Shown: positions 19,544-28,556 of the stretch, piece after piece | Numbering within the stretch: position 1 is the first letter of the stretch | How the letters are laid out: every line of letters begins with the position of its first letter | Assembly (NCBI RefSeq): GCF_008693385.1 | Contig: NZ_CP044065.1 | Location: 558,001 to 622,000, forward strand | DNA from: Cupriavidus pauculus | Lineage (GTDB): Bacteria > Pseudomonadota > Gammaproteobacteria > Burkholderiales > Burkholderiaceae | Length of the DNA stretch: 64,000 nucleotides | Direction: 5' to 3' | Notes under the pieces: generated by a model | Database searches by the model: none | What the model saw: the letters and a program-made list of their open reading frames with translations, nothing else | What the model was told of the DNA's origin: nothing | Program-made: the position numbers and the translations under genes

Positions 19544-20650
19544 TCAGTCGAACACCGGCGAATCGACGCCGAGGATCTTGTGCAGCTTCGGCGAAGTCGT
19601 CGTGTACTGCATGTGGATCTTCTTCTCGGGGAAGATGTACGGCGCGGCGCCGAACGCTGCCAGCGCGCACTCGTGGAAGCCCGACAGGATCAGCTTCTTC
19701 TTGCCCGGGTAGGTGTTGATGTCACCCACCGCGAAGATGCCCGGGACGTTCGTCTGGAACTTCTCGGTATCCACCTTGATCTGCTTGCGCTCGAGGTCCA
19801 GGCCCCATTCGGCGATCGGGCCCAGCTTCGGCGACAGGCCGAAGAACACGAGCAGATCGTCGAGCGGCAGGCGGCGCGTCACGCCGTCGGCACCGGCCAC
19901 CTTGATCTCGGTGAGCACGCCGTCCTTCTCTTCGTAGCCGCTGATCTGGCCGACCAGGAACTGCATTTCCATCTGGTCGCACAGCTCCTTCATCTTGGCC
20001 ACCGAGGCGGGTGCCGCGCGGAAGCCATCGCGACGGTGCAGCAGCACGATCGACTCGGCCTTGCCGTGCAGGTCCAGCGCCCAGTCCAGTGCGGAGTCGC
20101 CGCCGCCGACGATCACGAGGTTGCGGCCGTGGAAGCGGCTCGGATCCTTCACGCGGTAGAACAGCTGCTTGCCGTCGAACTTGTCGATGCCCTCGACCTT
20201 CACGGTACGCGGCTGGAACGAGCCCACGCCTGCGGCGATAAAGATGGTCTTGGTCAGGAAGCGCGTTCCGAGCGAGGTCTCGACGAAGAAGCGGCCGTCT
20301 TCACGGCGCTCGACGATCGTGACTTCCTGGCCCAGGTGGAACGTCGGTTCGAACGGCTCGATCTGCTTGAGCAGGTTGTCCGTCAGTTCCTGGCCCGTGC
20401 AGATGGGCACGGCGGGGATGTCGTAGATCGGCTTGTCCGGGTAGAGTTCGACGCACTGTCCGCCGACCACCTTGAGCGAGTCGATCACGTGCGCCTTGAT
20501 CTCGAGCAGGCCCAGCTCGAAGACCTGGAAGAGACCGACGGGGCCGGCACCCACGATCAGCGCGTCGATTTCCAGCGGCTGGCCGCCGGCGTTGCCACCG
20601 TTGCCTTGCTGCGTCGCGTCGGCCACGGGATTGGGAATGCTCAAGTCCAT
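19544..20650 (-). CDS. Ferredoxin--NADP+ reductase, thioredoxin-reductase-like type
   Basis: An FAD flavoprotein of 368 residues that moves electrons between NADPH and ferredoxin. It has the FAD-binding GAGPVG and the NAD(P)-binding GGGDSA motifs, but lacks the CxxC of thioredoxin reductases, which marks the YumC-like FNR type. [15 protein letters not shown] is the C-terminal FAD contact. ATG 20650 is chosen because it matches the family N-terminus; an upstream in-frame start at 20689 would add 13 codons. fdxA lies 87 nt upstream on the same strand and may be its partner. Confidence 0.88.
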   Translation of the reverse strand: MDLSIPNPVADATQQGNGGNAGGQPLEIDALIVGAGPVGLFQVFELGLLEIKAHVIDSLKVVGGQCVELYPDKPIYDIPAVPICTGQELTDNLLKQIEPFEPTFHLGQEVTIVERREDGRFFVETSLGTRFLTKTIFIAAGVGSFQPRTVKVEGIDKFDGKQLFYRVKDPSRFHGRNLVIVGGGDSALDWALDLHGKAESIVLLHRRDGFRAAPASVAKMKELCDQMEMQFLVGQISGYEEKDGVLTEIKVAGADGVTRRLPLDDLLVFFGLSPKLGPIAEWGLDLERKQIKVDTEKFQTNVPGIFAVGDINTYPGKKKLILSGFHECALAAFGAAPYIFPEKKIHMQYTTTSPKLHKILGVDSPVFD

Positions 20651-20737
20651 ATTCGTCCTGATACGTTGTGGGCACCGGGTGCCCGGCATTGCGGGAAAGC
20701 GCGTGGGGACGGCTTTCGTATTGCTTGTTGGTTGGTC

Positions 20738-21061
20738 TTAGCGCTGCAGGTATTGCAGCTTGTCGGTGGCGTCCTTCCACTCCTCGGCCTCGGGCAGCGG
20801 GGCCTTGGTCTTGGTGATGGACGGCCAGCTACGGGACAGCTCGGCATTCAGATCGATGAAGTGCTGCTGATCGCCGGGCACGTCTTCCTCGGCGTAAATC
20901 GCGTTCACCGGGCACTCGGCCACGCACACGGCGCAGTCGATGCATTCGTCGGGGTCGATGGCCAGGAAGTTCGGGCCTTCGCGGAAACAATCGACCGGAC
21001 ACACATCAACGCAGTCGGTATAGCGGCAACGGATGCAGGAGTCGGTGACAACGTGAGTCAT
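20738..21061 (-). CDS. fdxA: Seven-iron ferredoxin FdxA
   Basis: A 107-residue electron carrier with an N-terminal cluster region (Cys9, Cys17, Cys21, Cys25 among the candidates) and a second CxxCxxCxxxCP set (Cys40, 43, 46, 50), matching [3Fe-4S][4Fe-4S] ferredoxins of the Azotobacter FdI type. The C-terminal 50 residues are the usual FdxA extension (SWPSITKTK). The 332-bp gap 21062-21393 holds the upstream regions of this gene and of the divergent secreted protein; I see no other gene in it. Confidence 0.92.
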   Translation of the reverse strand: MTHVVTDSCIRCRYTDCVDVCPVDCFREGPNFLAIDPDECIDCAVCVAECPVNAIYAEEDVPGDQQHFIDLNAELSRSWPSITKTKAPLPEAEEWKDATDKLQYLQR

Positions 21062-21393
21062 TTCGGTTCCAGAAAAACGGGCGGTCTTCGATGGGGAAAC
21101 TGGTTAGGCCACTTGTGTCGAGCGCAATGGTTTGACGCAAAGGCTTGAACGCGCAGGCTTGAACTCATAGGCGAGCGCGGGCCGTGGCCTTTCAAAGACC
21201 GCTATTGTAGCCGAGCCTTCCGGCAAGGATAGCGACTCTATATAGCTGGGTCAGACAGTTTTCTTATTTCTTTATGTGCTTCCGGTGCAAAACTGCCCGG
21301 AACGCCGCCTCGGACCGTGCATTCCGAACATTTGACGAGTGATTCCGGCCTACTATTCCCTTATATTTCCCGGGTCTTTAGGAGTTTTGCCCG

Positions 21394-21915
21394 ATGCTGT
21401 TTTCCTCCCGCACGCGTATGCAGCTGCTTGCCGCGCCATGGATCGCGATGGCCGTCGCCGTCCCGCCCGCCGGCGAGGCGTCGGCCCAGACGCTGGCCGT
21501 ATCGAACACGACCGACAGCGTGGTGGCGCGGCTCGTGGCATCGCGCGCCCGCGACGACCAGCCCGTCATGCTGTCGTCCCTGACGCCCTTCGAGTGGGAC
21601 AGCTTCAGCGTGATCCGGGTGCCGGCGGGGGAAAGCATGGCCAACTGCGGCCGGCAGGGGTTCCTGCCGTGCGGGCCCGAGCTTCGCCCGTCGCCGGACG
21701 GCGTGGTGCAGGTGCTGCGGTTCGACCGGAACGGCGAGGCCGTCTACGAGGAGCGCATCATGGCGGCGTCGGGCCGGTTTGCCGACCCGTTGCCGAACGC
21801 CGTGCCGCGCGCGCACGCGACGCTCGTATCGTGCCCGGGGCCGGCGCGGCAGCCGGTCTGGTGCGTCAAGCCATACGGACCGCGCCCCGCGCAGCGCTTT
21901 CTCGACGGCGGCTGA
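21394..21915 (+). CDS. Small secreted protein of unknown function
   Basis: A 173-residue protein that I do not recognise. Residues 1-31 form a signal peptide (MQLLAAPWIAMAVAV, cleavage after ASA), so it is probably periplasmic. The mature part has four Cys (CGRQGFLPCG, SCPG, WCVK) that could form two disulphides, and no membrane helix. AGGAG lies ten bases upstream of ATG 21394, and TTGACG at about 21331 may be a -35. Codon use matches neighbours. It stands alone between divergent fdxA and co-directional pncB (88-nt gap). Confidence 0.65.
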   Translation: MLFSSRTRMQLLAAPWIAMAVAVPPAGEASAQTLAVSNTTDSVVARLVASRARDDQPVMLSSLTPFEWDSFSVIRVPAGESMANCGRQGFLPCGPELRPSPDGVVQVLRFDRNGEAVYEERIMAASGRFADPLPNAVPRAHATLVSCPGPARQPVWCVKPYGPRPAQRFLDGG

Positions 21916-22003
21916 GCGGGCCGGTGTGTGCGCCCGCGCGCGGGACTTCGGTTAGGATGTCTGCCTCCGCGGGTGCTGGCGCCCGCTTGCCTCATGGCCC
22001 GTT

Positions 22004-23179
22004 ATGATCATTCGCTCGCTGCTCGACACCGACCTGTACAAGTTCACGATGATGCAGGTGGTCCTGCACCATTTTCCGCAAGCGCAGGTCGAGTACCGGT
22101 TCAAGTGCCGCAACAAGGTCGACCTGACGCCGTACGTTGACGATATCCGCGACGAGATCGCGCAACTGTGCGAGCTGCGCTTCACGGAAGAGGAGCTCGA
22201 CTACCTGCGCGGCATGCGCTTCATCAAGAGCGACTTCGTCGACTTTCTCGCGCTGTTCCATCTCAACCAGAAATACGTGACCGTGGCGCCGTCGGCGAAC
22301 GGCAACGGCGAGATCGACATCACGATCCGCGGGCCGTGGCTGCACACGATCCTGTTCGAGGTGCCGCTGCTCGCGATCGTCAACGAGGTGTACTTCCGCC
22401 GCACGCAGCCCGAGCCCGATCTCGCGGAAGGGCGCCGCCGCCTCGATAGCAAGCTCGCGCTGCTGCAGGCCGCCCCGTATGCGGACTGTGTGATCGCGGA
22501 CTACGGCACGCGCCGGCGGTTCTCGCGCGACTGGCAGGAAGAGGTGCTGCTGACCGCGCGGCAGACGCTCGGCCCGCAGCTTGCGGGCACGAGCAACGTG
22601 CACTTCGCGCGGCTGCACAACATGACGCCGCTCGGCACGATGGCGCACGAGTACCTGCAGGCCTGCCAGGCGCTGGGCCCGCGCCTGCGGGACTCGCAGG
22701 TGTTCGCGCTCGAGAACTGGGCGCGCGAGTATCGCGGCGACCTCGGCATCGCGCTGTCCGATACCTATGGCTTCGATGCGTTCCTGCGCGACTTCGACCT
22801 GTACTTCTGCAAGCTGTTCGACGGCGTGCGCCACGATTCGGGCGATCCGCTCGAATGGGGCGAACGCATGCTCGCGCACTATGCGGACAATCGCGTCGAT
22901 CCGCGCGGCAAGACGCTGATCTTCAGCGACAGCCTGAACATTCCGAAGGTCATCGAGCTGTACGAGCGGTTTCGCGGCCGCTGCCGGCTCGCGTTCGGCG
23001 TCGGCACCAACCTCACCAACGACCTGGGCTATACGCCGCTGCAGATCGTGATCAAGATGGTGCGCTGCAACGGCCAGCCCGTGGCCAAGCTGTCGGATAC
23101 GCCCGAGAAGACGATGTGCGACGACCCTGGCTATCTGGCCTACCTGCGTCAGGTGTTCACGGTTCAGCGCGCCGCTTAG
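22004..23179 (+). CDS. pncB: Nicotinate phosphoribosyltransferase
   Basis: Makes nicotinate mononucleotide from nicotinate and PRPP at the cost of ATP in NAD salvage. The 391-residue length is standard for the PncB family. DTDLYKFTM at the N-terminus and VRHDSGDP near residue 270 are family motifs. It is not in an obvious operon with other NAD genes; a promoter-like TATAAT follows it before the LutC-type gene. Confidence 0.95.
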   Translation: MIIRSLLDTDLYKFTMMQVVLHHFPQAQVEYRFKCRNKVDLTPYVDDIRDEIAQLCELRFTEEELDYLRGMRFIKSDFVDFLALFHLNQKYVTVAPSANGNGEIDITIRGPWLHTILFEVPLLAIVNEVYFRRTQPEPDLAEGRRRLDSKLALLQAAPYADCVIADYGTRRRFSRDWQEEVLLTARQTLGPQLAGTSNVHFARLHNMTPLGTMAHEYLQACQALGPRLRDSQVFALENWAREYRGDLGIALSDTYGFDAFLRDFDLYFCKLFDGVRHDSGDPLEWGERMLAHYADNRVDPRGKTLIFSDSLNIPKVIELYERFRGRCRLAFGVGTNLTNDLGYTPLQIVIKMVRCNGQPVAKLSDTPEKTMCDDPGYLAYLRQVFTVQRAA

Positions 23180-23212
23180 GATTATTCATGACGCCGCGCG
23201 CGCGAGCGAGGC

Positions 23213-23239
23213 TTGCGCGGGCGCGCGCGGGCCTATAAT
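23213..23239 (+). promoter_or_regulatory. Candidate promoter of the LutC-type gene
   Basis: TTGCGC (23213-23218), a short 15-nt spacer and a perfect TATAAT (23234-23239) lie 50 nt upstream of the start codon. Confidence 0.45.
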
Positions 23240-23288
23240 CGCCCGACCGCACTTCGCTTACCGCTCATCGCCTATCCGCCCGCCGACC

Positions 23289-23975
23289 ATGGACACCACT
23301 GCCGCCCGCGACCGAATCCTTGCCCGCATCCGTTCCGCCCAGGGGCGTTCGCCGCAGGTCGGGCCGGGCGAGCGGGAAGCCGTGGCGGATTACCTCGCGC
23401 GGCATCCGCAGGGGCCGCAGCCCGCGCTGGGCGGCGATGTCCCGCAGGTGTTCGCCGAGCAGGCGCAGAAGATGGCCTCGACGGTCGATCGCGTGGCCAC
23501 GCTGGCCGACGTGCCCGCCGCGGCCGCGCACTATCTCGAAGGGCTGAACCTGCCGCGCCGCGCCATTGCCTGGGAGACGCTGGGCGACCTGCCATGGCAG
23601 GCGCACGGGCTCGACGTCGAGGTGCGGCCGCCCGTGCGCGATGCGCGCGGCGATCTCGAGCATGGCGATCTCGTCGGCATCACGGGCTGCTTCTGCGCGA
23701 TCGCCGAAACGGGCTCGCTGATGCTGTTGTCGGGGCCGCAGACCTATGCCTCCGCGGCACTGCTGCCGGAGACCCATATCGCGGTGGCGCCCGTTTCGCG
23801 CATCGTCGCGAACCTCGAGGCCGCGTTCGCGCTGATGCGCGCGGAGCGCGGGGAGCTGCCGCGCGCCACCAATATCATCAGCGGTCCCTCGCGCACGGCC
23901 GATATCGAGCAGTCGCTCGTGCTCGGCGCGCATGGGCCGTATCGCGTGCACGTGATTCTCGTCGACGAGGCATAA
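23289..23975 (+). CDS. LutC/YkgG-family (LUD domain) protein
   Basis: A 228-residue LUD-domain protein (GDLVGITGCFCAIAETGSL; SGPSRTADIE). LutC works with LutA and LutB in L-lactate oxidation in Bacillus. The other two lut genes are not in the 64 kb, so this copy is either a partner for distant lutAB or has another role. It stands between pncB and nhaD with its own promoter-like element. Confidence 0.82.
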   Translation: MDTTAARDRILARIRSAQGRSPQVGPGEREAVADYLARHPQGPQPALGGDVPQVFAEQAQKMASTVDRVATLADVPAAAAHYLEGLNLPRRAIAWETLGDLPWQAHGLDVEVRPPVRDARGDLEHGDLVGITGCFCAIAETGSLMLLSGPQTYASAALLPETHIAVAPVSRIVANLEAAFALMRAERGELPRATNIISGPSRTADIEQSLVLGAHGPYRVHVILVDEA

Positions 23976-24018
23976 GGCGCGAGCGGGGCTCGATTTGGCG
24001 GTATTGCGATGCCGATTT

Positions 24019-24032
24019 TGAGACCAGTCTCA
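24019..24032 (+). promoter_or_regulatory. Inverted repeat TGAGAC-CA-GTCTCA, candidate operator for nhaD
   Basis: A perfect 6-bp inverted repeat with a 2-nt centre, 53 nt upstream of the antiporter start. The shape suits a TetR-type dimeric repressor. The cognate regulator is not in the window. Confidence 0.4.
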
Positions 24033-24084
24033 TAGGGCTTTGCTTTACACTGGGCCTTCCTTACGTCACAGGAAAGGCCTGCCG

Positions 24085-25614
24085 ATGCCGGTGCTCGTCT
24101 TCCGTTTGCTGTCCCTCCGATTGCTGTCGCTCCGCTTGCTGTCGCTCCGCTTGCTGTCGCTCCGCTTGCTGTCGCTCCGCTTGCTGCCGCGCCGTCTCCT
24201 GTCGCTTGCGGTCGTCATGGCTGCTGGCGTCATGCCTTCGCTCGCGCTTGCCGCCGATGTCGATGGCGCGGCATTGTCCCCGCTGTGGGGGCTGCCATTC
24301 GCGGGCATCCTGCTCTCCATCGCGCTGTGCCCGCTCGTGATGCCATCGGTCTGGCATCACCATTACGGCAAGATCGCCGCGGGGTGGGGGGCGCTGTTTC
24401 TCGTGCCATTCGCGCTCGCGTTCGGCGCGCACGCGGCGGTGGCCAACGTCGTGCACGCGCTGTTCGCGGAGTACCTGCCTTTCATCGTGCTGCTGACGGC
24501 GCTCTACGTGGTGGCGGGCGGCATCTGCGTGCAGGGCAACCTGCATGGCTCGCCGAAGCTCAACACCTTCCTGCTCGGGCTCGGCACGGTGCTCGCGAGC
24601 GTGATGGGCACGACGGGCGCGGCCATGCTGCTGATTCGCCCGCTGCTGCGCGCAAACGACAACCGCCGCCATGTGGCGCACGTCGTCATCTTCTTTATCT
24701 TCCTCGTGGCGAATGCGGGCGGCGCGCTGACGCCGCTCGGCGATCCGCCGCTGTTCCTCGGCTTTCTGAAGGGCGTCGATTTCTTCTGGACGCTGCGCCA
24801 TATCCTGCCCGAGACGCTGTTGCTGTGGGTCGTGCTGCTCGTGTTGTTCTACTTCGTGGACCGGCACTATTACGTGAATCGAGAGGAGTTGCTGCCGGTC
24901 GATCCGACGCCCGATTCGGGCGGACCTCGCGCCGGCATCCGCATCGAAGGCAAGGCGAACTTCGCGCTGCTGGTGGCCGTGGTCGTGCTGGTGCTCATGA
25001 GCGGCCTGTGGAAGCCTGGCGTCGTGTTCGACATCATGGGCACCGAGGTGCCGTTGCAGGCGGCCGTGCGCGATGGCCTGCTGATCGCCGTCACGCTGGT
25101 CTCGCTCGCGGTCACGCCGCGCAGCGCGCGCACCGGCAACGAATTCAACTGGGAGCCGATGCTCGAGGTGGGCAAGCTGTTCGCGGGGATTTTCCTGACC
25201 ATCATTCCGGTCATCGCGATGCTGCAGGCCGGCACCGACGGTGCGTTCGCGGGCATCATCCACATGGTCAGCGACACCAATGGCCAGCCGATCGACAGCA
25301 TGTACTTCTGGGCCACCGGTATCCTGTCGTCGTTCCTTGACAATGCCCCGACGTATCTGGTGTTCTTCAATACCGCCGGGGGCGATCCGGCCACGCTGAT
25401 GACGCGCGACGCATCGACGCTGGCCGCCATCTCGGCGGGCGCCGTGTTCATGGGCGCCAATACCTATATCGGCAATGCGCCCAACCTGATGGTGAAGGCG
25501 ATCGCGGAAAGCCGTGGCGTGCGCATGCCGAGCTTCTTCGGCTATATGGCATGGTCCGGCGCCATCCTGCTGCCGATCTTCTTCGTGATGACGTTTCTCT
25601 TCTTCCACGTGTGA
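24085..25614 (+). CDS. nhaD: NhaD-type Na+/H+ antiporter with a repeat-built leader
   Basis: An integral membrane protein of 509 residues with about 12 hydrophobic segments, of the ion-transporter superfamily containing NhaD and ArsB. Family features seen are GDPPLFLGFL and LDNAPTYLVF in the paired hairpins. A CitMHS-like organic anion transporter is the alternative. ATG 24085 has AGGAAAGG upstream. The leader is odd: residues 7-41 consist of LLSLR pentads before a normal-looking signal core (LLSLAVVMAAGVMPSLALA). The next gene starts 5 nt after the stop. Confidence 0.83.
   Translation: MPVLVFRLLSLRLLSLRLLSLRLLSLRLLSLRLLPRRLLSLAVVMAAGVMPSLALAADVDGAALSPLWGLPFAGILLSIALCPLVMPSVWHHHYGKIAAGWGALFLVPFALAFGAHAAVANVVHALFAEYLPFIVLLTALYVVAGGICVQGNLHGSPKLNTFLLGLGTVLASVMGTTGAAMLLIRPLLRANDNRRHVAHVVIFFIFLVANAGGALTPLGDPPLFLGFLKGVDFFWTLRHILPETLLLWVVLLVLFYFVDRHYYVNREELLPVDPTPDSGGPRAGIRIEGKANFALLVAVVVLVLMSGLWKPGVVFDIMGTEVPLQAAVRDGLLIAVTLVSLAVTPRSARTGNEFNWEPMLEVGKLFAGIFLTIIPVIAMLQAGTDGAFAGIIHMVSDTNGQPIDSMYFWATGILSSFLDNAPTYLVFFNTAGGDPATLMTRDASTLAAISAGAVFMGANTYIGNAPNLMVKAIAESRGVRMPSFFGYMAWSGAILLPIFFVMTFLFFHV
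24106..24210 (+). repeat. 15-bp in-frame tandem repeat in the nhaD leader
   Basis: Seven tandem 15-bp units. Four are identical TTGCTGTCGCTCCGC copies (24121-24180), flanked by one degenerate copy before and two after. Each unit encodes LLSLR, so copy-number change would lengthen or shorten the leader without a frameshift. Confidence 0.92.
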
Positions 25615-25619
25615 GCGCT

Positions 25620-26615
25620 ATGAAGCCTTCCATCCTCGTGACGCGCGCGATCTTTCCCGATGTGATCGATTGCCTGGCGCAGTATTTCGACGTCGACAGC
25701 AACCAGGAGGACGCGGTGCTGGACGCGGCCGCGCTGCGCGAACGGCTGGCCGGCAAGGCGGGCGTGCTCGCCAATGCCGCGGACCGTATCGATGGCGCGC
25801 TCGCGGCCGAGCTGCCGCAGCTGCGTGCCGTATGCAACATGGCCGTCGGCTACAACAACCTCGACGTGCCCGCGCTGACGGCGGCTGGCGTGGTGGCGAC
25901 GAACACGCCCGACGTGCTGACCGAGACCACGGCCGATTTCGGCTGGGCATTGCTGATGTCCACCGCGCGGCGCGTGACCGAGTCCGAGCACTATCTGCGC
26001 GCGGGAAAATGGGAGCGCTGGAGCTATGACATGCTGGTGGGCATGGATGTGTTCGGCGCCACGCTCGGCATTCTGGGCATGGGCCGGATCGGTCAGGCCA
26101 TCGCACGGCGCGCGTCGGGTTTCGGCATGCCCGTGATCTATCACAATCGCAGCCGCCTGCCCGCCGATACGGAACAGGCGCTCAACGCGCGCTACGTCGG
26201 CAAGGACGAACTGCTTGCGCAGGCCGACCATCTGATTCTCGTGCTGCCCTACAGCCCGGAGAGCCACCACGCGATCGGCGCGGCGGAGCTCGCGAAGATG
26301 AAGCCGACGGCCACGCTGATCAATCTCGCGCGCGGGGGCATCGTCGACGATGCGGCGCTGGCGAATGCGCTGCGCGCGCGGCAGATCTTCGCGGCAGGCC
26401 TCGACGTGTTCGAAGGCGAGCCGAGCGTGCATCCCGATCTGCTGACGGTGCCCAACGTCGTGCTGACACCGCATATCGCGAGCGCTTCCGAGAAGACGCG
26501 GCGCGCGATGGCGAACCTGGCCGCCGACAACCTGATTGCCGCGCTCGACGCAGGCCCGAACGCCGGACATCCGCCTTCGGTCATCAACCCCGACGTGTTG
26601 CCACGTCGTCGCTAG
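25620..26615 (+). CDS. D-2-hydroxyacid dehydrogenase (glyoxylate/hydroxypyruvate reductase type)
   Basis: An NAD(P)H-dependent reductase of 2-oxoacids, 331 residues. The Rossmann motif is GILGMGRIGQAIA; the catalytic triad is Arg in NLARGG, Glu in FEGEP and His in TPHIAS. It resembles GhrB (glyoxylate/2-ketogluconate reductase), but the exact substrate is not certain. ATG 25620 follows the nhaD stop by 5 nt, so the two are likely cotranscribed. rmuC starts 6 nt after its stop. Confidence 0.87.
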   Translation: MKPSILVTRAIFPDVIDCLAQYFDVDSNQEDAVLDAAALRERLAGKAGVLANAADRIDGALAAELPQLRAVCNMAVGYNNLDVPALTAAGVVATNTPDVLTETTADFGWALLMSTARRVTESEHYLRAGKWERWSYDMLVGMDVFGATLGILGMGRIGQAIARRASGFGMPVIYHNRSRLPADTEQALNARYVGKDELLAQADHLILVLPYSPESHHAIGAAELAKMKPTATLINLARGGIVDDAALANALRARQIFAAGLDVFEGEPSVHPDLLTVPNVVLTPHIASASEKTRRAMANLAADNLIAALDAGPNAGHPPSVINPDVLPRRR

Positions 26616-26621
26616 GTATTT

Positions 26622-28043
26622 ATGGACTGGCTGCAAATCCTCACGTTCTTCGTCGCGCTGATCGGCGTGGCGCTACTCGTTGTGTTGCTGGCGCGCACGC
26701 GCACCGCGTCGTCCGAAGTCGAACTCGCACGCCTGCTTGCCGGTTCGCTGGCGGAACTGCGTGGGCAGGTGCGCGACGATGCGTCGCGCGGATTCGAGCG
26801 CGTGGAGCGCGAGCTGCGTCACGAGATCGACGAGACCGCGCGCGCGAGCCGTGGCGAGGCGGGCCAGCAGATGATGCGGCTGCAGCAGGCGCTGCTGTCG
26901 CAGCTGACCGAGATCGCGCGGCTGCAGAACAATCAGATCGACACGTTCGCGCAGCAGCTGGGGCGGCTGACCGAGTCGAACGAGCGCAGGCTCATCGAGG
27001 TGCGCGCGACCATCGAGCAGAAGCTGCGCGATATCGAGTCCAACAACGCGACCAAGCTCGAGGAAATGCGCCGCACCGTGGACGAGAAGCTGCACGCGAC
27101 GCTCGAGCAGCGGCTCGGCGAATCGTTCAAGCTGGTCTCCGATCGGCTCGAGCAGGTGCATCGCGGGCTCGGCGAGATGCAGATGCTTGCGCAGGGCGTT
27201 GGCGATCTCAAGCGCGTGCTGACGAACGTGAAGACGCGCGGAACGTGGGGCGAAGTGCAGCTGGAAATGTTGCTCGAGCAGATGCTTACGGCCGAGCAGT
27301 ACGCCAAGAACGTCGAGACCGTGCGCAATTCGGGCGCGCGCGTCGAGTTTGCGATTCGCCTGCCGGGCAAGGATGTATATGGCGAACCGGTCTGGCTGCC
27401 CATCGACGCCAAGTTCCCGAAGGAGCAGTACGAACGTCTGGTCGATGCGCAGGAGCGCGGTGACGTCGAGGGCGTGACGGCAGCGGGCCGCGAGCTCGAG
27501 GTGGCGTTGCGGGGCGAGGCGCAGAAGATTGCGGAGAAGTACCTCTCGCCGCCCGCGACGACCGATTTCGCGATTCTGTTCCTGCCGACCGAAGGCCTGT
27601 ATGCCGAGGTCCTGCGGCGTCCGGGTTTGACCGACCTGCTGCAGCGGAACTATCGCGTGACCGTGGCGGGGCCGACGACGCTGACCGCGCTGCTCAACAG
27701 CCTGCAGATGGGGTTTCGCACGCTCGCGCTCGAGAAGCGCTCGAGCGAGGTCTGGGAGGTACTGGGCGCGGTCAAGACCGAGTTCGGGAAATTTGGCGAG
27801 GTATTGGCCAAGACGCGCGACACGCTCGTGCGGGCGGCGCGCAATATCGAGCAGGCGGAAGTCCGCACGCGGCAGATGGAGCGCAAGCTGCGCAACGTGG
27901 AGGCGTTACCGGGGGAACTGGCGGAACAACTATTGGGGACGGTGCAGCCGGATGCGGGGCGGACCGCCGCGGGACCAGAGCAGCCCGCAGTGCCCAGCGA
28001 GCCCACAGCGCCCAGCGAGCCCACAGCGCCCACAGCCGATTGA
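26622..28043 (+). CDS. rmuC: DNA recombination protein RmuC
   Basis: A 473-residue predicted nuclease-fold protein anchored by an N-terminal helix (residues 5-23), with a long coiled coil (about 30-190) and the RmuC domain (VKTRGTWGEVQLE; PIDAKFPKEQYE). In E. coli it limits recombination between short inverted repeats. The C-terminus ends in a PSEPTA repeat encoded by an 18-bp tandem duplication. Convergent with the small membrane protein gene. Confidence 0.92.
   Translation: MDWLQILTFFVALIGVALLVVLLARTRTASSEVELARLLAGSLAELRGQVRDDASRGFERVERELRHEIDETARASRGEAGQQMMRLQQALLSQLTEIARLQNNQIDTFAQQLGRLTESNERRLIEVRATIEQKLRDIESNNATKLEEMRRTVDEKLHATLEQRLGESFKLVSDRLEQVHRGLGEMQMLAQGVGDLKRVLTNVKTRGTWGEVQLEMLLEQMLTAEQYAKNVETVRNSGARVEFAIRLPGKDVYGEPVWLPIDAKFPKEQYERLVDAQERGDVEGVTAAGRELEVALRGEAQKIAEKYLSPPATTDFAILFLPTEGLYAEVLRRPGLTDLLQRNYRVTVAGPTTLTALLNSLQMGFRTLALEKRSSEVWEVLGAVKTEFGKFGEVLAKTRDTLVRAARNIEQAEVRTRQMERKLRNVEALPGELAEQLLGTVQPDAGRTAAGPEQPAVPSEPTAPSEPTAPTAD
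27990..28037 (+). repeat. 18-bp tandem repeat in the rmuC 3' end
   Basis: About 2.5 copies of an 18-bp unit (GCCCAGCGAGCCCACAGC), encoding PSEPTA repeats in the disordered RmuC tail. Confidence 0.75.
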
Positions 28044-28059
28044 TGGCAGCGCGGCGGGA

Positions 28060-28335
28060 TCAGTCCTGCCGCGTCAGTTCGCGGACGTGAACTTCGATGC
28101 CGCCGAAACGGGCGGCCACCCAGTTGTAGGCCTTGCAGCCCAGCCACAGGAGGCCAAAGCCGATCAGCGCGTTGAGAATCAGCGCCGTGAAAACGGTGAT
28201 GCCCGGCAGGTCGCCATAGCGGACGAAGGCCACGAACAGGCCCATCGCCACGATCGGCACCGAGAAGCACAGATAGACCAGCACCAGCGCGCGGGCGGTC
28301 TTCACGGGGTGGAGGTAAGCAATCTCCTGGTTCAT
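28060..28335 (-). CDS. Small two-helix membrane protein of unknown function
   Basis: A 91-residue protein with two hydrophobic segments (ALVLVYLCFSVPIVAMGLFV and ITVFTALILNALIGFGLLW) and a short charged tail. Not recognised. The start is uncertain: ATG 28335 gives MNQEIAYLHP, while ATG 28368 would add 11 residues; neither has a strong ribosome binding site. It lies downstream of moeA on the same strand, across a 221-bp gap in which I see no gene. Confidence 0.6.
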   Translation of the reverse strand: MNQEIAYLHPVKTARALVLVYLCFSVPIVAMGLFVAFVRYGDLPGITVFTALILNALIGFGLLWLGCKAYNWVAARFGGIEVHVRELTRQD

Positions 28336-28556
28336 GACGGGGGTATGGGGTGAGGAGGGTGTATGCATTTTCGTGCTGCAAGTGTAGCGACTGGGATTAT
28401 GGCCGCATAGCCCGCCAAAGGAGCGTATGCGTAATTCCAAGGTTTGGTGCGTTCACGCGGCCAGCGAATGGTGCACAAAAACGACAGATTGGCGTGACCG
28501 CTTAGCGCTCATCGATTTTGGTGATCAATGTGACGGATCCATGTCAGGTCCGCCAC

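Noticed and set aside
24106..24210. CRISPR-like array
   Set aside because: Units are contiguous 15-bp coding repeats without spacers.
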